A stretch of DNA of 64,000 nt from assembly GCA_928724745.1 (NCBI GenBank), contig CAKMXJ010000003.1, positions 1-64,000 on the forward strand, read 5' to 3'. The notes below the pieces were generated by a model. It was given only the letters and a program-made list of their open reading frames with translations, was not told the DNA's origin and did no database searches. Made by a program: the position numbers and the translations under genes. This document shows positions 39,891 to 49,046 of this stretch, piece by piece (position 1 is the first letter of the stretch; each line of letters starts with the position of its first letter). Source of the DNA: Anthracocystis setariae (taxonomy: Eukaryota; Basidiomycota; Ustilaginomycetes; Ustilaginales; Ustilaginaceae).

Positions 39891-40371
39891 TCACTTTTTC
39901 TTGCCCTTCATAGCTGCACGTCGACCCTCGCCTGTTGAACACGAAACCAAAGCCAAATGTCAGCAAAAACATCCTTGTTTTGTTCTTCTCACTATTCAGC
40001 TATATGGATCCCCCCCGACTCAATGCTCTTCGGATGTTGTATACAACCAAAGTGCACATAAACAGGGAGGATCGTATGCAATGCTTACCCTTCTTAGGAG
40101 GACCCTTGCCCAACATCTTCTTTCTCTCGACGTCCTTCAACCTCTGCATCTCCCTCGGGTCTTGCAACCGTCCCAAGCCTGGTACCAGCTTCTCGAGCGA
40201 CCTAAAGTTGACTGTGGGCGGGTAGTATTTGAGCATGGAAGGACCTTGTAATCTCTGTCGGAGCACTTTGGCGCCAGTTCGAGCGTGCGTTGGGTTGTAA
40301 GCCGTGCCAAACACCTTGGCTTGAAGCGCTTTGAGCGAGTTGACCGCGGCTGCGGATGGTGCGAGCTTCAT
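39891..40371 (-). CDS. RSM27: Mitochondrial small-subunit ribosomal protein mS33 (Rsm27)
   Basis: Two exons on the minus strand, 40371-40089 and 39931-39891, joined across a GT-AG intron, encode 107 residues. The sequence MKLAPSAAAVNSLKALQAKVFGTAYNPTHARTGAKVLRQRL, then GPSMLKYYPP and DPREMQRLKDVERKKMLGKGPPKKG, is the mS33/Rsm27 pattern. The second exon adds EGRRAAMKGKKK, a basic rRNA-binding tail common in the family. It acts in the mitoribosome. A LINE has landed 312 bp upstream of its start codon, in the spacer it shared with the metacaspase gene. Confidence 0.9.
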
Positions 40372-40683
40372 CGTGCGCTCTTTCTGCCTGCCTGCCTGGT
40401 GCGCGGCTTCAATCGTTGTTGATATGCAAGCCCGTTGAGGTTGGATGTGGAGACAGATGTGTGGATCGACAAGGATGTGGTTGCTGCAATGTGAATTGCA
40501 ACTCTTCCAAAAAAACGTCGAGCTTCCATGGCGTCACGTGCGGTCCCCCATCTTCAGAGCTTTATCGTACGATATAAAAAAAAACAAACAAAGTCGGCAC
40601 GGAAGCTATAATCTAAATAAATCCGAATTCCTCTAAAAATAAGTTTCACCGCTTAGACACGCACGGTCCGCGTTGGCGTTGAC

Positions 40684-40698
40684 TGTGCACATTCATTC
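40684..40698. repeat. LINE target-site duplication, left copy
   Basis: TGTGCACATTCATTC is identical to 46979-46993 and directly abuts the poly(T), which is the element's poly(A) on the minus strand. A 15-bp duplication is typical of target-primed reverse transcription. Confidence 0.93.
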
Positions 40699-41088
40699 TT
40701 TTTTTTTTTTTTTTTTTTTTTTAATTCATACGCCGACCGGAGCCATGGGCTCATGCGGGTGATCGAGTGACTAAAGACAGAATCGAGGCTAGTAAAGCGG
40801 CAAAAATGGCTGGACAGGTGACCCGAAGGATCACCGGCTCGCCGGAAACTAAAGAGGGACTGGAGAAAACGAGTCGGGCAGGAATGACACGGTAAGGACA
40901 GTGGGGACAGGTGACGCGGAATGGCAAGTGGTGGCTACTGGTGTGACATAAGGCGGTCGAGCGCGGGGAAGCGAAAGGGGCCTGAGCGACGTTTCGACCT
41001 GTGGTCGTAGTGACGGAAAGTGATGTGGGTGGCTTGTACGTGGTGGGGGAGGGGGGTACACCCGGGGTACCCCGGGCTGCCGAGTTCG

Positions 41089-41586
41089 TCAACGCGTGCG
41101 GTAATAGGGTTTGCGCGGCGAGGATTTGCTCCTGCGGCCTCGTTTGCTTGCGGGCGCGTGGCTAGGCGGCGGCGGTGAGGGTGATGGGGAGCGGCCGAGA
41201 GGTGTGATCATGTAGCCTGGCCCGCCGAGATCAGGACGGAAGTCTGCCGGGTTGCAGAACACCGAGGGGTGTAGCGGAATCAAACCAGGTGGGGAGGGAG
41301 TGGGCGGTTGCTGGGTCGGACACGTGTCCGCGGTGGACGCCTTCCCTCTTGGGGGAGTTGTAGGTGGGGAAAGTGGCACCAACGCGAGGCATGGAGACTG
41401 TGTCGAGATAGGTGAACTCGGAGGAGAGACCCGTCGGCTGCGCGCAAAACCTGATTGATGAGGCGGGGCTGGTGAGGTGGAAGGCGATGTCGGTTGGGGC
41501 GCCGCCTGAAAGTTGCAGCGGGCCAGGCGGGCTATATCGCGCTCCCTTCTTCGCTGAGTTACAGCTGCGGAGCGAGAGGTGAACAT
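41089..41586 (-). CDS. LINE ORF3, Pro/Ser-rich basic protein
   Basis: A 165-residue frame opening at an ATG (41586) 112 bp after the ORF2 stop, still well inside the element. It begins MFTSRSAAVTQRRRERDIARLARCNF, continues with a Pro/Ser/Thr-rich middle (PLSPPTTPPRGK), a more ordered motif LHPSVFCNPADFRPDLGG, and ends in a basic stretch (KRGRRSKSSPRKPYYRTR). No known domain is recognised. Known fungal Tad elements are described with two ORFs. The unrelated-looking subtelomeric LINE fragment (1195-1533) has a frame of the same position and style with HPGFNFIQDNFQD near the corresponding place. That supports a real coding function, though composition alone could explain some likeness. Confidence 0.55.
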   Translation of the reverse strand: MFTSRSAAVTQRRRERDIARLARCNFQAAPQPTSPSTSPAPPHQSGFARSRRVSPPSSPISTQSPCLALVPLSPPTTPPRGKASTADTCPTQQPPTPSPPGLIPLHPSVFCNPADFRPDLGGPGYMITPLGRSPSPSPPPPSHAPASKRGRRSKSSPRKPYYRTR

Positions 41587-41698
41587 GTTGGCTTCAGTTT
41601 GTAGTGTGGTGGTGGTGGTCGGGAAGCAGGGAGGCGCGAGCGGATTAACGACTAGATGTTTGAAATTAGGGCTTACGCGTTGGGGTCAGCACAGTAAA

Positions 41699-44600
41699 TT
41701 ACTGACACTCGGCCGGGACAGCAGCCTGGCGGTACTGAGGGAATCGGGCGATCAGGAAATCAGCGCTGAGTGACACGAGCTTTGGATCGTTGAGGATACG
41801 CTTGAATGAGCATAAGTGGTTGCCGTGGCGGAGCACTCCTGCCTCACGAAGAGAGGCCTCGAGGAGAGCTTTATGCCGAGCCAAGCGGGGGCAGAGGAGG
41901 AGGTGGAGCCGGTCCTCTCGCGTGCCGCAATGGTCACATGAGGCGATCTTACCCGGGACTTTGCGAGAGGCGAGAAAAGCGTTGGTGCCGAGGTGACCTG
42001 TGCGGGCTTGAGCGATGACGGAAGCGGGGCCTCGCTGTAGTTGTTTGTACAGCTTGGCTGCCTGACCCACTCTAAGCGAGTTGACAGCCTTGAGGCCTGC
42101 TCCCTTTGTTGACGTTGACCAAGCCTTGTTCCAGTCTTGCATGGCGGCCAAATGGATGGCTGATCGTACGGCGGCTTCCTCTTGGTGGTCGGCAGGAAAC
42201 GCCAGCGCCCCGCCAGCAGCTCCTTGGGCAAGGGCGTCTGCTCTCTCGTTGCCCTCGATGCCTCTGTGGCCAGGCACCCAAACGATGGAGACCCGTTGGG
42301 TCACGCTGAGGCGTTGGATTGCCGCGACGACTTGGTTGCCGCTGGGCTCACCACCGATGTTGACGACGGCAGCGCGGTTGTCGCAAAACACGATGGCCCC
42401 CTCGCTCGCCACTCCGTGCTCTAGGGCCGCCCGGATTGCCAGTAGCTCAGCACGGTAGACAGTCGAACCTGTACCTATGGTCTTAGCGAAGTGTCGAGTG
42501 GTGTCACCGCTAACTGAGTAGTAGGCGAAGGCCGCCACCGTGTTCTTGAGTGAGCCGTCAGTGTAGACCAGCTTGGAGGAACCCGATAGCGAGGCAACCA
42601 GGCCGTCGTGGAGAGCCAGTGCTTCCTCTTTGGTGTTACAGGCGATCATATGAGGCACAGGCCCGGATGGCGCTGGCTTCGCACCCCTGGGCATGATGGG
42701 TGCCTTGTAGATCTGCGGCCAATAGTCTAGCCATTGTTGAAGGGCGCCTGGCTTTCGAGAAGGTCGCACCCTAACTGCTCGCTGGATAACTTTGTGTGAC
42801 GGGTGACTTGGAGGGAGGGCAAGCCACCGGGCGAGTCTCATTCCGGCGGAACGGCGTAGAGCGATGTCGACAGGGAGGAGGGCCGCCTCGAAGTTCAAGG
42901 CATCGGTGGACGTGGTTCGGAAGCACCCGGTGATGCGGATGCCTGCGGAGCGCTGCAGGTGAATAATCGGTTGGAGGAGGCTGCGTGATGTGAATGGGCG
43001 GTGCCAGATGGCGCAGGCGTACGAGACAATCGACCAGACTCCAGCGATGTACAACACGCGCTGCCATTTGTAGCTGAAACCCCACGCCCGGTTACCCCAG
43101 GCCAGGATGGCTCCAAGTGCTTTGGTGGCTTTGGCGCAGGTGGCGGCGATGTGGCTGGACCATGCTAGTGTAGGACAGAATGTAACACCTAAGATCTTGA
43201 GCTCCTGCGCGCAAGTGAGTCGCAGACCGTCGAGGGTGATGTCTCCCAGGCTGACTTGTTCACGAGTAGGGGCGAAGACCATGTAACCGGACTTCTCAGG
43301 GTCAAATGATGCCTCGCAGGAGGCCGCCCAGGCAATGGATGGGGCAAGCGCGGTTACAACCTGACGCTGGAGGTCGGGGAGCTTGGCGGCCACAAGCAGG
43401 GTCTTGTCATCGACCCAGCCTATACTCAATGTTCTGTTGGAGCTGGCGATCTCAACCATGCCCCGGCTGTGGATAAGCCAGAGGAGCTGTGAGACCGGTG
43501 ACCCTTGGGGCAGACCGACGGTGACCTCTCGTGTTGGCCCGAGGAAGCTACCTTCGAGACGTAGCGCGGCGGTGCGCTGTTGCATGAAGGAAGCGGACCA
43601 CTTAATGACGTGCGGGGGGAGCCCAGCACTTTGCAGGGAGGTGGACAAGTGCTCACACCTTACCGTGTTGTATGCCCCTTTCACGTCCATCGCCACCAGT
43701 GCACAGTGTAGGCCGTTTCGTTGTGCATGTCGAATAAATTCGTAGACCTTGATTAGGGCGTCCTCTGTGCTGCGGCCGGGGCGGCCACCAAAGTGTTCGG
43801 GTGCAATTAGACGGGGGTCGTGTTCAGCAGCCGCCAAGATGCGTGAGGCGACCAGGCCCTCCAGGAGCTTGCCAAGGACTGGGAGCAAGCTGATGGGACG
43901 GTAGGCTCCAGCCTTGCCGTAGTCAGCCTTGTGCGGCTTGCGGAGGATGACGACGGTAGCGGTCTTAAAGCTAGCGGGGTGATGGCCGATATGAATCGCG
44001 CAGGCGTTGAAGAGCCGAGTGAGTATCTGTAAGAATTGTGGCCACCCGGAAGTGAGGAGCTTGATCATCCGCCAGGAGATCCCGTCCGGTCCTGGAGCCG
44101 ATCGGCTGTTGGAAGCCTCGATGCGGAACCGGATTTCGTCCTCAGTGAATGGGGACCATGGTACTGGCAATAGGCGTGCCGGGCTGCCCTCCTGGGTTGG
44201 GTGGAACGGTTGGCCCTGTTGCTCTGGTGGAGGGAGGAATTCGGCGGCGAGGGCGTGCTCCTTGCTTTCCAGGGAGGTGGCCGTGTCTCCGCCCGGGAGG
44301 ATCAAAGGAGCAATTTTGGTGGCTGATGATCGGTTGGACGACAGCTTGGCAAGCCTCCAGACCTCCTTGGGGTTCTGGACAGCGGCGAATGTGGATTTGA
44401 AGTGTGCACGCTTCGCCTCTCGGAGCTCCCTTTTGTAGAAGCGCTGCTTTTCCTTCCATTCCTCGAAGGTGCCCGTGCCCTTTTGGTAGGCCCTGCGTGC
44501 CTGGTTGGACGAGGCCCTCAGTAGCCCAAAGCGGCCGGAGAACCATGGCTTGCAGATATGACCGTTGCTCGTTAGTTGGGCTGTTTGTTCGAAGCCTAGC

Positions 44601-45478
44601 TGGATGGCTTTGGTGATAGCGAGGGCGGCGGCGTCGAGGTCGGCTGGGCAGCTGAGCGCATGGGAAGCGGGAACGCTGAGAAGCCAGGCTACGCGGACGG
44701 CTTCCACAAAACTGTCTTCAGATTTCGCGCGGAGGGATAGGGTGGGAGCGGCCGGGGGGGGAGGCGTCCAATCGAGCTCGATGCTGACTGCAAAATGGTC
44801 GGAACCGTGGTCCTCATCCAGTTTGCGGATGCGGGTGAGGGCCCCAGTCACGGCCGGGCAGGCGAATGCCAGATCGATAGTGGTGCAGCGACCGGAGTGG
44901 CCTAGATAAGTGCCGAGGTCTTGCGGGGTGATGAGGGTGAGCTCAGCGTTCGAGATTCTGGCTAGGATGGTGGCGGCGGCCTCGGTGACGGTGGTAGCGT
45001 CGCTCTCCCACTGGGGATGGTGGATATTGAAATCGCCCACCACCAAGCGAGGAGCGTCACCGATTGCACGGAGGATGACATCTAAAGGAGCCTCAATGTC
45101 GCATGTGAGAGGAGGGTTGTAGACGGATACAATCCATGTGCAGGAGGTAGGGGACAAGGCGATTCTAATGGCGATTGCGTCGGGGTGGTTAAAGTCTAGG
45201 ACCTCGTAGTCGGTGGTATTGAGACGGCGATTGACATACATCAGGGTGCGGCGGCGGTCGGAGAGATGGAGGCCGGAGAGTTGGCTCCCTGGGGGAATAG
45301 ACCACGTGATGTTGGCCGGGTCACCCACGAGGCGCCAATTGGGATGGCCTACCGTGTTTGGAAGAGAGGCAAAAGGCTCTTGGATGCAAAGAACATCGTA
45401 CACGTGCGTGGCTGGATCGTTGAGCAGACTGTGGGTGATTGCTGCCGATCTGTGAACGTTGAATTGGAGGACTCTCAT
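41699..45478 (-). CDS. LINE ORF2: endonuclease, reverse transcriptase, RNase H
   Basis: A 1259-residue polyprotein. Residues 1-225 are an AP-type (EEP) endonuclease: MRVLQFNVHRS, DVLCIQEPF, VVGDFNIHHP, and GSDHFAVSIEL. The reverse transcriptase spans about 430-740: APGPDGISWRMIK, YRPISLLPVLGKLLE, AMDVKGAYNTV, LPQGSPVS, and the catalytic box GWVDDKTLL with Asp690 and Asp691 (Trp-Val in place of the usual Tyr/Phe-Ala). RNase H lies about 965-1100 with its acidic residues in VYTDGSLK, RAELLAIRAAL, FCDNRAAV and the GNERADALA end. A C-terminal CDHCGTREDRLHLLLC resembles a zinc-binding motif. No stop or frameshift. Its ATG overlaps the ORF1 stop. Confidence 0.95.
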   Translation of the reverse strand: MRVLQFNVHRSAAITHSLLNDPATHVYDVLCIQEPFASLPNTVGHPNWRLVGDPANITWSIPPGSQLSGLHLSDRRRTLMYVNRRLNTTDYEVLDFNHPDAIAIRIALSPTSCTWIVSVYNPPLTCDIEAPLDVILRAIGDAPRLVVGDFNIHHPQWESDATTVTEAAATILARISNAELTLITPQDLGTYLGHSGRCTTIDLAFACPAVTGALTRIRKLDEDHGSDHFAVSIELDWTPPPPAAPTLSLRAKSEDSFVEAVRVAWLLSVPASHALSCPADLDAAALAITKAIQLGFEQTAQLTSNGHICKPWFSGRFGLLRASSNQARRAYQKGTGTFEEWKEKQRFYKRELREAKRAHFKSTFAAVQNPKEVWRLAKLSSNRSSATKIAPLILPGGDTATSLESKEHALAAEFLPPPEQQGQPFHPTQEGSPARLLPVPWSPFTEDEIRFRIEASNSRSAPGPDGISWRMIKLLTSGWPQFLQILTRLFNACAIHIGHHPASFKTATVVILRKPHKADYGKAGAYRPISLLPVLGKLLEGLVASRILAAAEHDPRLIAPEHFGGRPGRSTEDALIKVYEFIRHAQRNGLHCALVAMDVKGAYNTVRCEHLSTSLQSAGLPPHVIKWSASFMQQRTAALRLEGSFLGPTREVTVGLPQGSPVSQLLWLIHSRGMVEIASSNRTLSIGWVDDKTLLVAAKLPDLQRQVVTALAPSIAWAASCEASFDPEKSGYMVFAPTREQVSLGDITLDGLRLTCAQELKILGVTFCPTLAWSSHIAATCAKATKALGAILAWGNRAWGFSYKWQRVLYIAGVWSIVSYACAIWHRPFTSRSLLQPIIHLQRSAGIRITGCFRTTSTDALNFEAALLPVDIALRRSAGMRLARWLALPPSHPSHKVIQRAVRVRPSRKPGALQQWLDYWPQIYKAPIMPRGAKPAPSGPVPHMIACNTKEEALALHDGLVASLSGSSKLVYTDGSLKNTVAAFAYYSVSGDTTRHFAKTIGTGSTVYRAELLAIRAALEHGVASEGAIVFCDNRAAVVNIGGEPSGNQVVAAIQRLSVTQRVSIVWVPGHRGIEGNERADALAQGAAGGALAFPADHQEEAAVRSAIHLAAMQDWNKAWSTSTKGAGLKAVNSLRVGQAAKLYKQLQRGPASVIAQARTGHLGTNAFLASRKVPGKIASCDHCGTREDRLHLLLCPRLARHKALLEASLREAGVLRHGNHLCSFKRILNDPKLVSLSADFLIARFPQYRQAAVPAECQ

Positions 45479-46785
45479 AGGCGTCTATTCATGTCTCGGC
45501 GGTCACGGTGATCGAACTTCGTCAGGTAGGAGAGTCGGGTGCCGCAGAAAACGCTAGTTGCCTCGTGCGGTTCTCCGCAGTTGGCGCAAGCTTGCTTTTG
45601 GTGCATGCAAGCAGCGCCCTCGTGTGTGCCAGCCGCTCTGCAGGGAGCGCATGCCTTGTGGTCCTCCGTACGGTGGGGCTTGGCGCATGTTCCGCAGGCC
45701 GGGGGTGACCTGCAGTTCCTGGCAATATGTCCGAAGCGGCAGCAGTTCTTGCACTGTTGCGGCCTGCCCTCCGGAGCGCGGTACTCCTCGATGGATAGAA
45801 CACGGTGATCCAGGTTGAAGGTCTTACGTTTGATGAGGTTGTCGCGAGTCTGGCGAGTGTCTGCCTGGAGGACGATGCTGGTGAAGCGTCGGGCGGCCGT
45901 TTCCTCGGGGCCGAGAAGCCATCTGGCGGCGCTAAACTTGACTTCATTGCTTGATTCGAGGCTGGAACGAATCTCGTCGAGGTGAGTGTCCATGTCCTCT
46001 GCGCTGCTAGGAGCTGGGACGCCGTGAACGACGATGGCAAGGTTGGCCATGAGGTTGGGCCGGTTGAGCCAAGGCAGTGTGTCCGCATCGGGGAAAGCGG
46101 CCCGGATCCAATCGTCGTTTGCAGTCAGCACTAGGTCGGACTCCTCACTAGTACCCAGGAGAAGGGCAATGTCCTTACTGGCCAGGCGGAGTACCTCCTG
46201 GACCTGGACCCCGGTGGTTGCTTTAACCGTTGGGGCGATGAGCTCTTTGAGCCTTGGATTGGAAAAGCCCATGATGGCCTTGTCGGGGACTGGGTTGTTG
46301 CAGCTCAGCACGACTCTGTGCTGGCGCTGAGGGCGGGGCTGGGCTGTGACGGTTGCGGTGTTGGGCTGCTCCCCCTTGTCGGAGGGAGGGGCGTCGGTGG
46401 AGGGCCGGAGGCCGGCCTTGGCGATCTGGGCATAACTACGTACGTTTTCGTTGATTAAGGCCCCGATGCCAGACAGGGCTTTAGCGTTGCATTGCCGAAC
46501 CTCGTGGGCAAGCTTGTCGATCTTACGCTCGATCTCGCTCTCTCGGATGAGAGGCTGAATGAGCGCGATGATGGTGCCGGCGAGGTTGGCCGTCGTGGCC
46601 TTGTTGCATCTGCCCTTGTCGGTATGCATTGCTTGGATCTTCCTGGCAATGTTGAGGATCTTCTCAGCGGCTGACGCGGCCATTTGCTCGTCATCAGCCT
46701 GGGGTTGTCGGCCGGTGACCGTGGCCTCCGAGCCTGCCGGGGAGGCGGGCCTGGCGGTGAGTTCGCCAGTGTCGGGCGGAGTCAT
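45475..46785 (-). CDS. LINE ORF1, gag-like RNA-binding protein
   Basis: A 436-residue protein beginning MTPPDTGELTARPASPAGSE (the frame is open 10 codons further up without ATG). The N-terminal half is partly helical (AAEKILNIARKIQAM). The middle (about 240-340) resembles the ORF1 nucleic-acid-binding region of Tad-like LINEs. The C-terminus has a CCHC zinc knuckle, CKNCCRFGHIARNC, and two further Cys/His clusters (CGTCAKPHRTEDHKAC, CANCGEPHEATSVFC). It would coat the element's RNA. Its TGA overlaps the ORF2 ATG in the tetranucleotide ATGA at 45475-45478. Confidence 0.92.
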   Translation of the reverse strand: MTPPDTGELTARPASPAGSEATVTGRQPQADDEQMAASAAEKILNIARKIQAMHTDKGRCNKATTANLAGTIIALIQPLIRESEIERKIDKLAHEVRQCNAKALSGIGALINENVRSYAQIAKAGLRPSTDAPPSDKGEQPNTATVTAQPRPQRQHRVVLSCNNPVPDKAIMGFSNPRLKELIAPTVKATTGVQVQEVLRLASKDIALLLGTSEESDLVLTANDDWIRAAFPDADTLPWLNRPNLMANLAIVVHGVPAPSSAEDMDTHLDEIRSSLESSNEVKFSAARWLLGPEETAARRFTSIVLQADTRQTRDNLIKRKTFNLDHRVLSIEEYRAPEGRPQQCKNCCRFGHIARNCRSPPACGTCAKPHRTEDHKACAPCRAAGTHEGAACMHQKQACANCGEPHEATSVFCGTRLSYLTKFDHRDRRDMNRRL

Positions 46786-46978
46786 AATTAACAAGCTCGG
46801 TTGTATGCGCGTCAAAATTTCAATTTGTGGTTGAAACTTTGCCGTGGAACTGCCGGGACTGTCTGTGGTGGTTGGTGAGTGTTGAGCGAGGTGCTGTGGC
46901 TGGTGAATGCTGGGGAGAGGGCTATGGAGAGGACCGTCAGTTCGACCTTAGGGGTCGCTACCTAGTTCGGATGATGGT

Positions 46979-46993
46979 TGTGCACATTCATTC
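46979..46993. repeat. LINE target-site duplication, right copy
   Basis: Identical to 40684-40698. It runs into three further ATTC units (to about 47004), so the original target was an (ATTC)n microsatellite. Confidence 0.93.
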
Positions 46994-47191
46994 ATTCATT
47001 CATTGCTACACTCTTTAGAAGGTGCGGTGCAGTAAAGTAAAGGCAAGGTTGCTGAGTACGGCTAAACACTACACTACGTAGCCCGACAATCCGGTCAGAT
47101 AATCTTGATTTCTTGATACCATCATCATCGACCACATTCCATAGAAGCTTGTACCCTCTCTACGACTACACAAGCCTTGTCGTAATCAACC
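46994..47191 (+). promoter_or_regulatory. Remaining proximal promoter of MCA1
   Basis: Only 198 bp of native upstream sequence remains between the LINE duplication and the metacaspase ATG. Before insertion the mS33-MCA1 divergent spacer was about 525 bp. No clear TATA box. Confidence 0.5.
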
Positions 47192-48430
47192 ATGGCATAT
47201 CCCGGTCAAGGCGGTCATCACTATCAGCAAAGTCACGGTGGAGGCTTTCCTGCCCCCGGTCAAGGATACAACCAACCAGGCTACGGTTACAGTGCGCCGC
47301 AGGGCTTCCCACCTCCCCAAGGTCCTCCTCCTCCTCAGCAACAGCAACACGGTTATCCGAGCGGAGGCGGATATGCCCCGCCGCTTCAACCGCCTCCCGG
47401 TGGCGTTCAGGGTCAGACGGGTTACGGCTACGCACCATCGTCTGGTCCCATCGGACCGCCGGAATATGCGACGAACAATGTCAACTTTAACCCGCAGGGA
47501 GGCATGATGGGCAACATGCGTTACGAGTACTCGAGCATGCAGGGAAAGCGCAAGGCGCTCCTGATCGGAATCAACTACTTTGGACAAAGCAGCGAATTGA
47601 GGGGCTGCATCAACGATGTCAACAACGTCAAGCAGTTCTTGCTGCAGCGTGGATACAAGCAGGACGATATGGTGGTGCTCACCGACGATCAGAGGGATCC
47701 ACGTAGCATTCCCACCAGACAGAACATGACAGCGGCCATGCATTGGCTCGTGCGGGGCGCTCAGCCCGGCGATGCGCTCTTCTTCCACTACTCGGGCCAC
47801 GGTGGTCAAGCCAAAGCGACGCAGGGAGATGAGGCGGATGGCTACAACGAGACCATCATCCCTGTTGATTACGAGCAAACCGGACAGATGGAGGATGACG
47901 AGCTGCATGCTATCATGGTGCGTCCACTGCCCATCGGATGCCGTCTGACCGCCATCTTTGACTCGTGCCACTCGGGCACAGCGCTGGATCTGCCTTACGT
48001 ATACACCACGTCAGGAAACATCAAGGAGCCCAACGTCATGGCGGATGTCGGCAAGGGCATCATGGGAGCCGCACTGGAATATGCGCGTGGCGATGTCATG
48101 GGCATGGCCAAGGGACTCTTTTCGACCTTCAACACGGCCAGGAACAGCAACAGTGCAGAAGAGATTACAAAGCAGACGAGGAGCAGTGGTGCGGATGTGG
48201 TCATGTTGAGTGGATGCAAGGATTCGCAGACGAGTGCCGATGCGACCGAGGCGGGTAGGGCGACAGGTGCATGCAGTTATGCGTTCCTGACGGTGATGAA
48301 CCAGTATCCGCAATTGACGTACAAGCAGATGCTCAACGCAGTGCGCGATGTGTTGGCGAGCAAGTACAGTCAAAAGCCTCAGTTGTCGAGTTCGCATCCG
48401 ATCGACCTGAATCTGCTATTTGTGGTGTAA
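47192..48430 (+). CDS. MCA1: Metacaspase-1
   Basis: A C14-family Cys protease cutting after Arg/Lys, involved in protein quality control and stress-induced death. The protein has 412 residues. Residues 1-110 are a Gly/Pro/Gln/Tyr-rich prodomain. The p20 domain starts with GKRKALLIGINYFGQSSELRGCINDVNNVKQFL. The catalytic dyad is His203 (HYSGHGGQ) and Cys259 (DSCHSG). The p10 part contains VVMLSGCKDSQTSADA and ACSYAFLTVM. The C-terminus SSSHPIDLNLLFVV is typical. Single exon, starting with ATG in a CAACCATGG context. A LINE insertion lies 198 bp upstream. Confidence 0.96.
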   Translation: MAYPGQGGHHYQQSHGGGFPAPGQGYNQPGYGYSAPQGFPPPQGPPPPQQQQHGYPSGGGYAPPLQPPPGGVQGQTGYGYAPSSGPIGPPEYATNNVNFNPQGGMMGNMRYEYSSMQGKRKALLIGINYFGQSSELRGCINDVNNVKQFLLQRGYKQDDMVVLTDDQRDPRSIPTRQNMTAAMHWLVRGAQPGDALFFHYSGHGGQAKATQGDEADGYNETIIPVDYEQTGQMEDDELHAIMVRPLPIGCRLTAIFDSCHSGTALDLPYVYTTSGNIKEPNVMADVGKGIMGAALEYARGDVMGMAKGLFSTFNTARNSNSAEEITKQTRSSGADVVMLSGCKDSQTSADATEAGRATGACSYAFLTVMNQYPQLTYKQMLNAVRDVLASKYSQKPQLSSSHPIDLNLLFVV

Positions 48431-49046
48431 GAACGATCTCTCTTTCCCCCTTTTTTTTTTTTTTCTCATTTTACGATTGCCTTGTCTATCTGTTTGGTAG
48501 AGTGTATCTAGATTGCAACGAACGAATCTCTTATGTGTCAAATGATATGCGACGACGTGTGCCATTGATGGTTGGATTCAAAGGTTGTGTAGGTGCTCAC
48601 GGTGATCCCAACAAATAGAGGCAGTGACATCGGAAGCGTTCCCGATCCATCAAGGTTTGAGCGCTGCAACAACCCGCGTAGTCCCCGAAGACGTGGGAAG
48701 CTTCGATTTTCCCCGAATCCTATTCCACGCTCAGGTCAGCTGGTCCGTCGGTGACACATTCCCAGCGGCGTAGCAAAAATGGCGAGTAGCGTACTGCTGT
48801 ATGATGAGGTCGTGACAAAGAACTAAAGACGGAAATGACGTTGACTGCACAGACCAGATCAGTGCGCTTCTTTTCTCCTCCTCCACACTCGACGTTTTCA
48901 TGCTCTTTTTTATGGTCAAAATTTGGGCTTTACTTTTTCATTTATACTTTGGACATTAGTTATTATTATTCCCTCGTTTTCTTGCCGGCTTTGGGCAGAG
49001 ATGATACCACCATCTCATCCTCAATCTGGACCGATTTCTCCTCAAC
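48431..49046. other. Spacer MCA1 / ALE1
   Basis: 616 bp with no supported gene; T-run near 48451-48464 in the presumed MCA1 3' UTR, and a T-rich stretch just before ALE1. Confidence 0.5.

Larger units (their letters stand above)
40699..46978 (-). mobile_element. Full-length LINE (Tad-like non-LTR retrotransposon)
   Basis: A 6.28-kb element in minus orientation. From 5' to 3': a 193-bp leader (46978-46786), ORF1 with zinc knuckles (46785-45475), ORF2 with endonuclease, reverse transcriptase and RNase H (45478-41699), a third Pro/Ser-rich ORF (41586-41089), a ~366-bp trailer, and an A24 tail (plus-strand T at 40699-40722). A perfect 15-bp direct repeat flanks it. All ORFs are uninterrupted and the duplication is unmutated, so the insertion is recent and the copy may be competent. 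The protein order and RNase H domain fit the Tad1/I group of fungal LINEs. Confidence 0.95.

Noticed and set aside
40751..41092. 113-codon frame after LINE ORF3
   Set aside because: Begins at TTG with no ATG; lies in the LINE 3' trailer and has no counterpart seen in the other LINE fragment.
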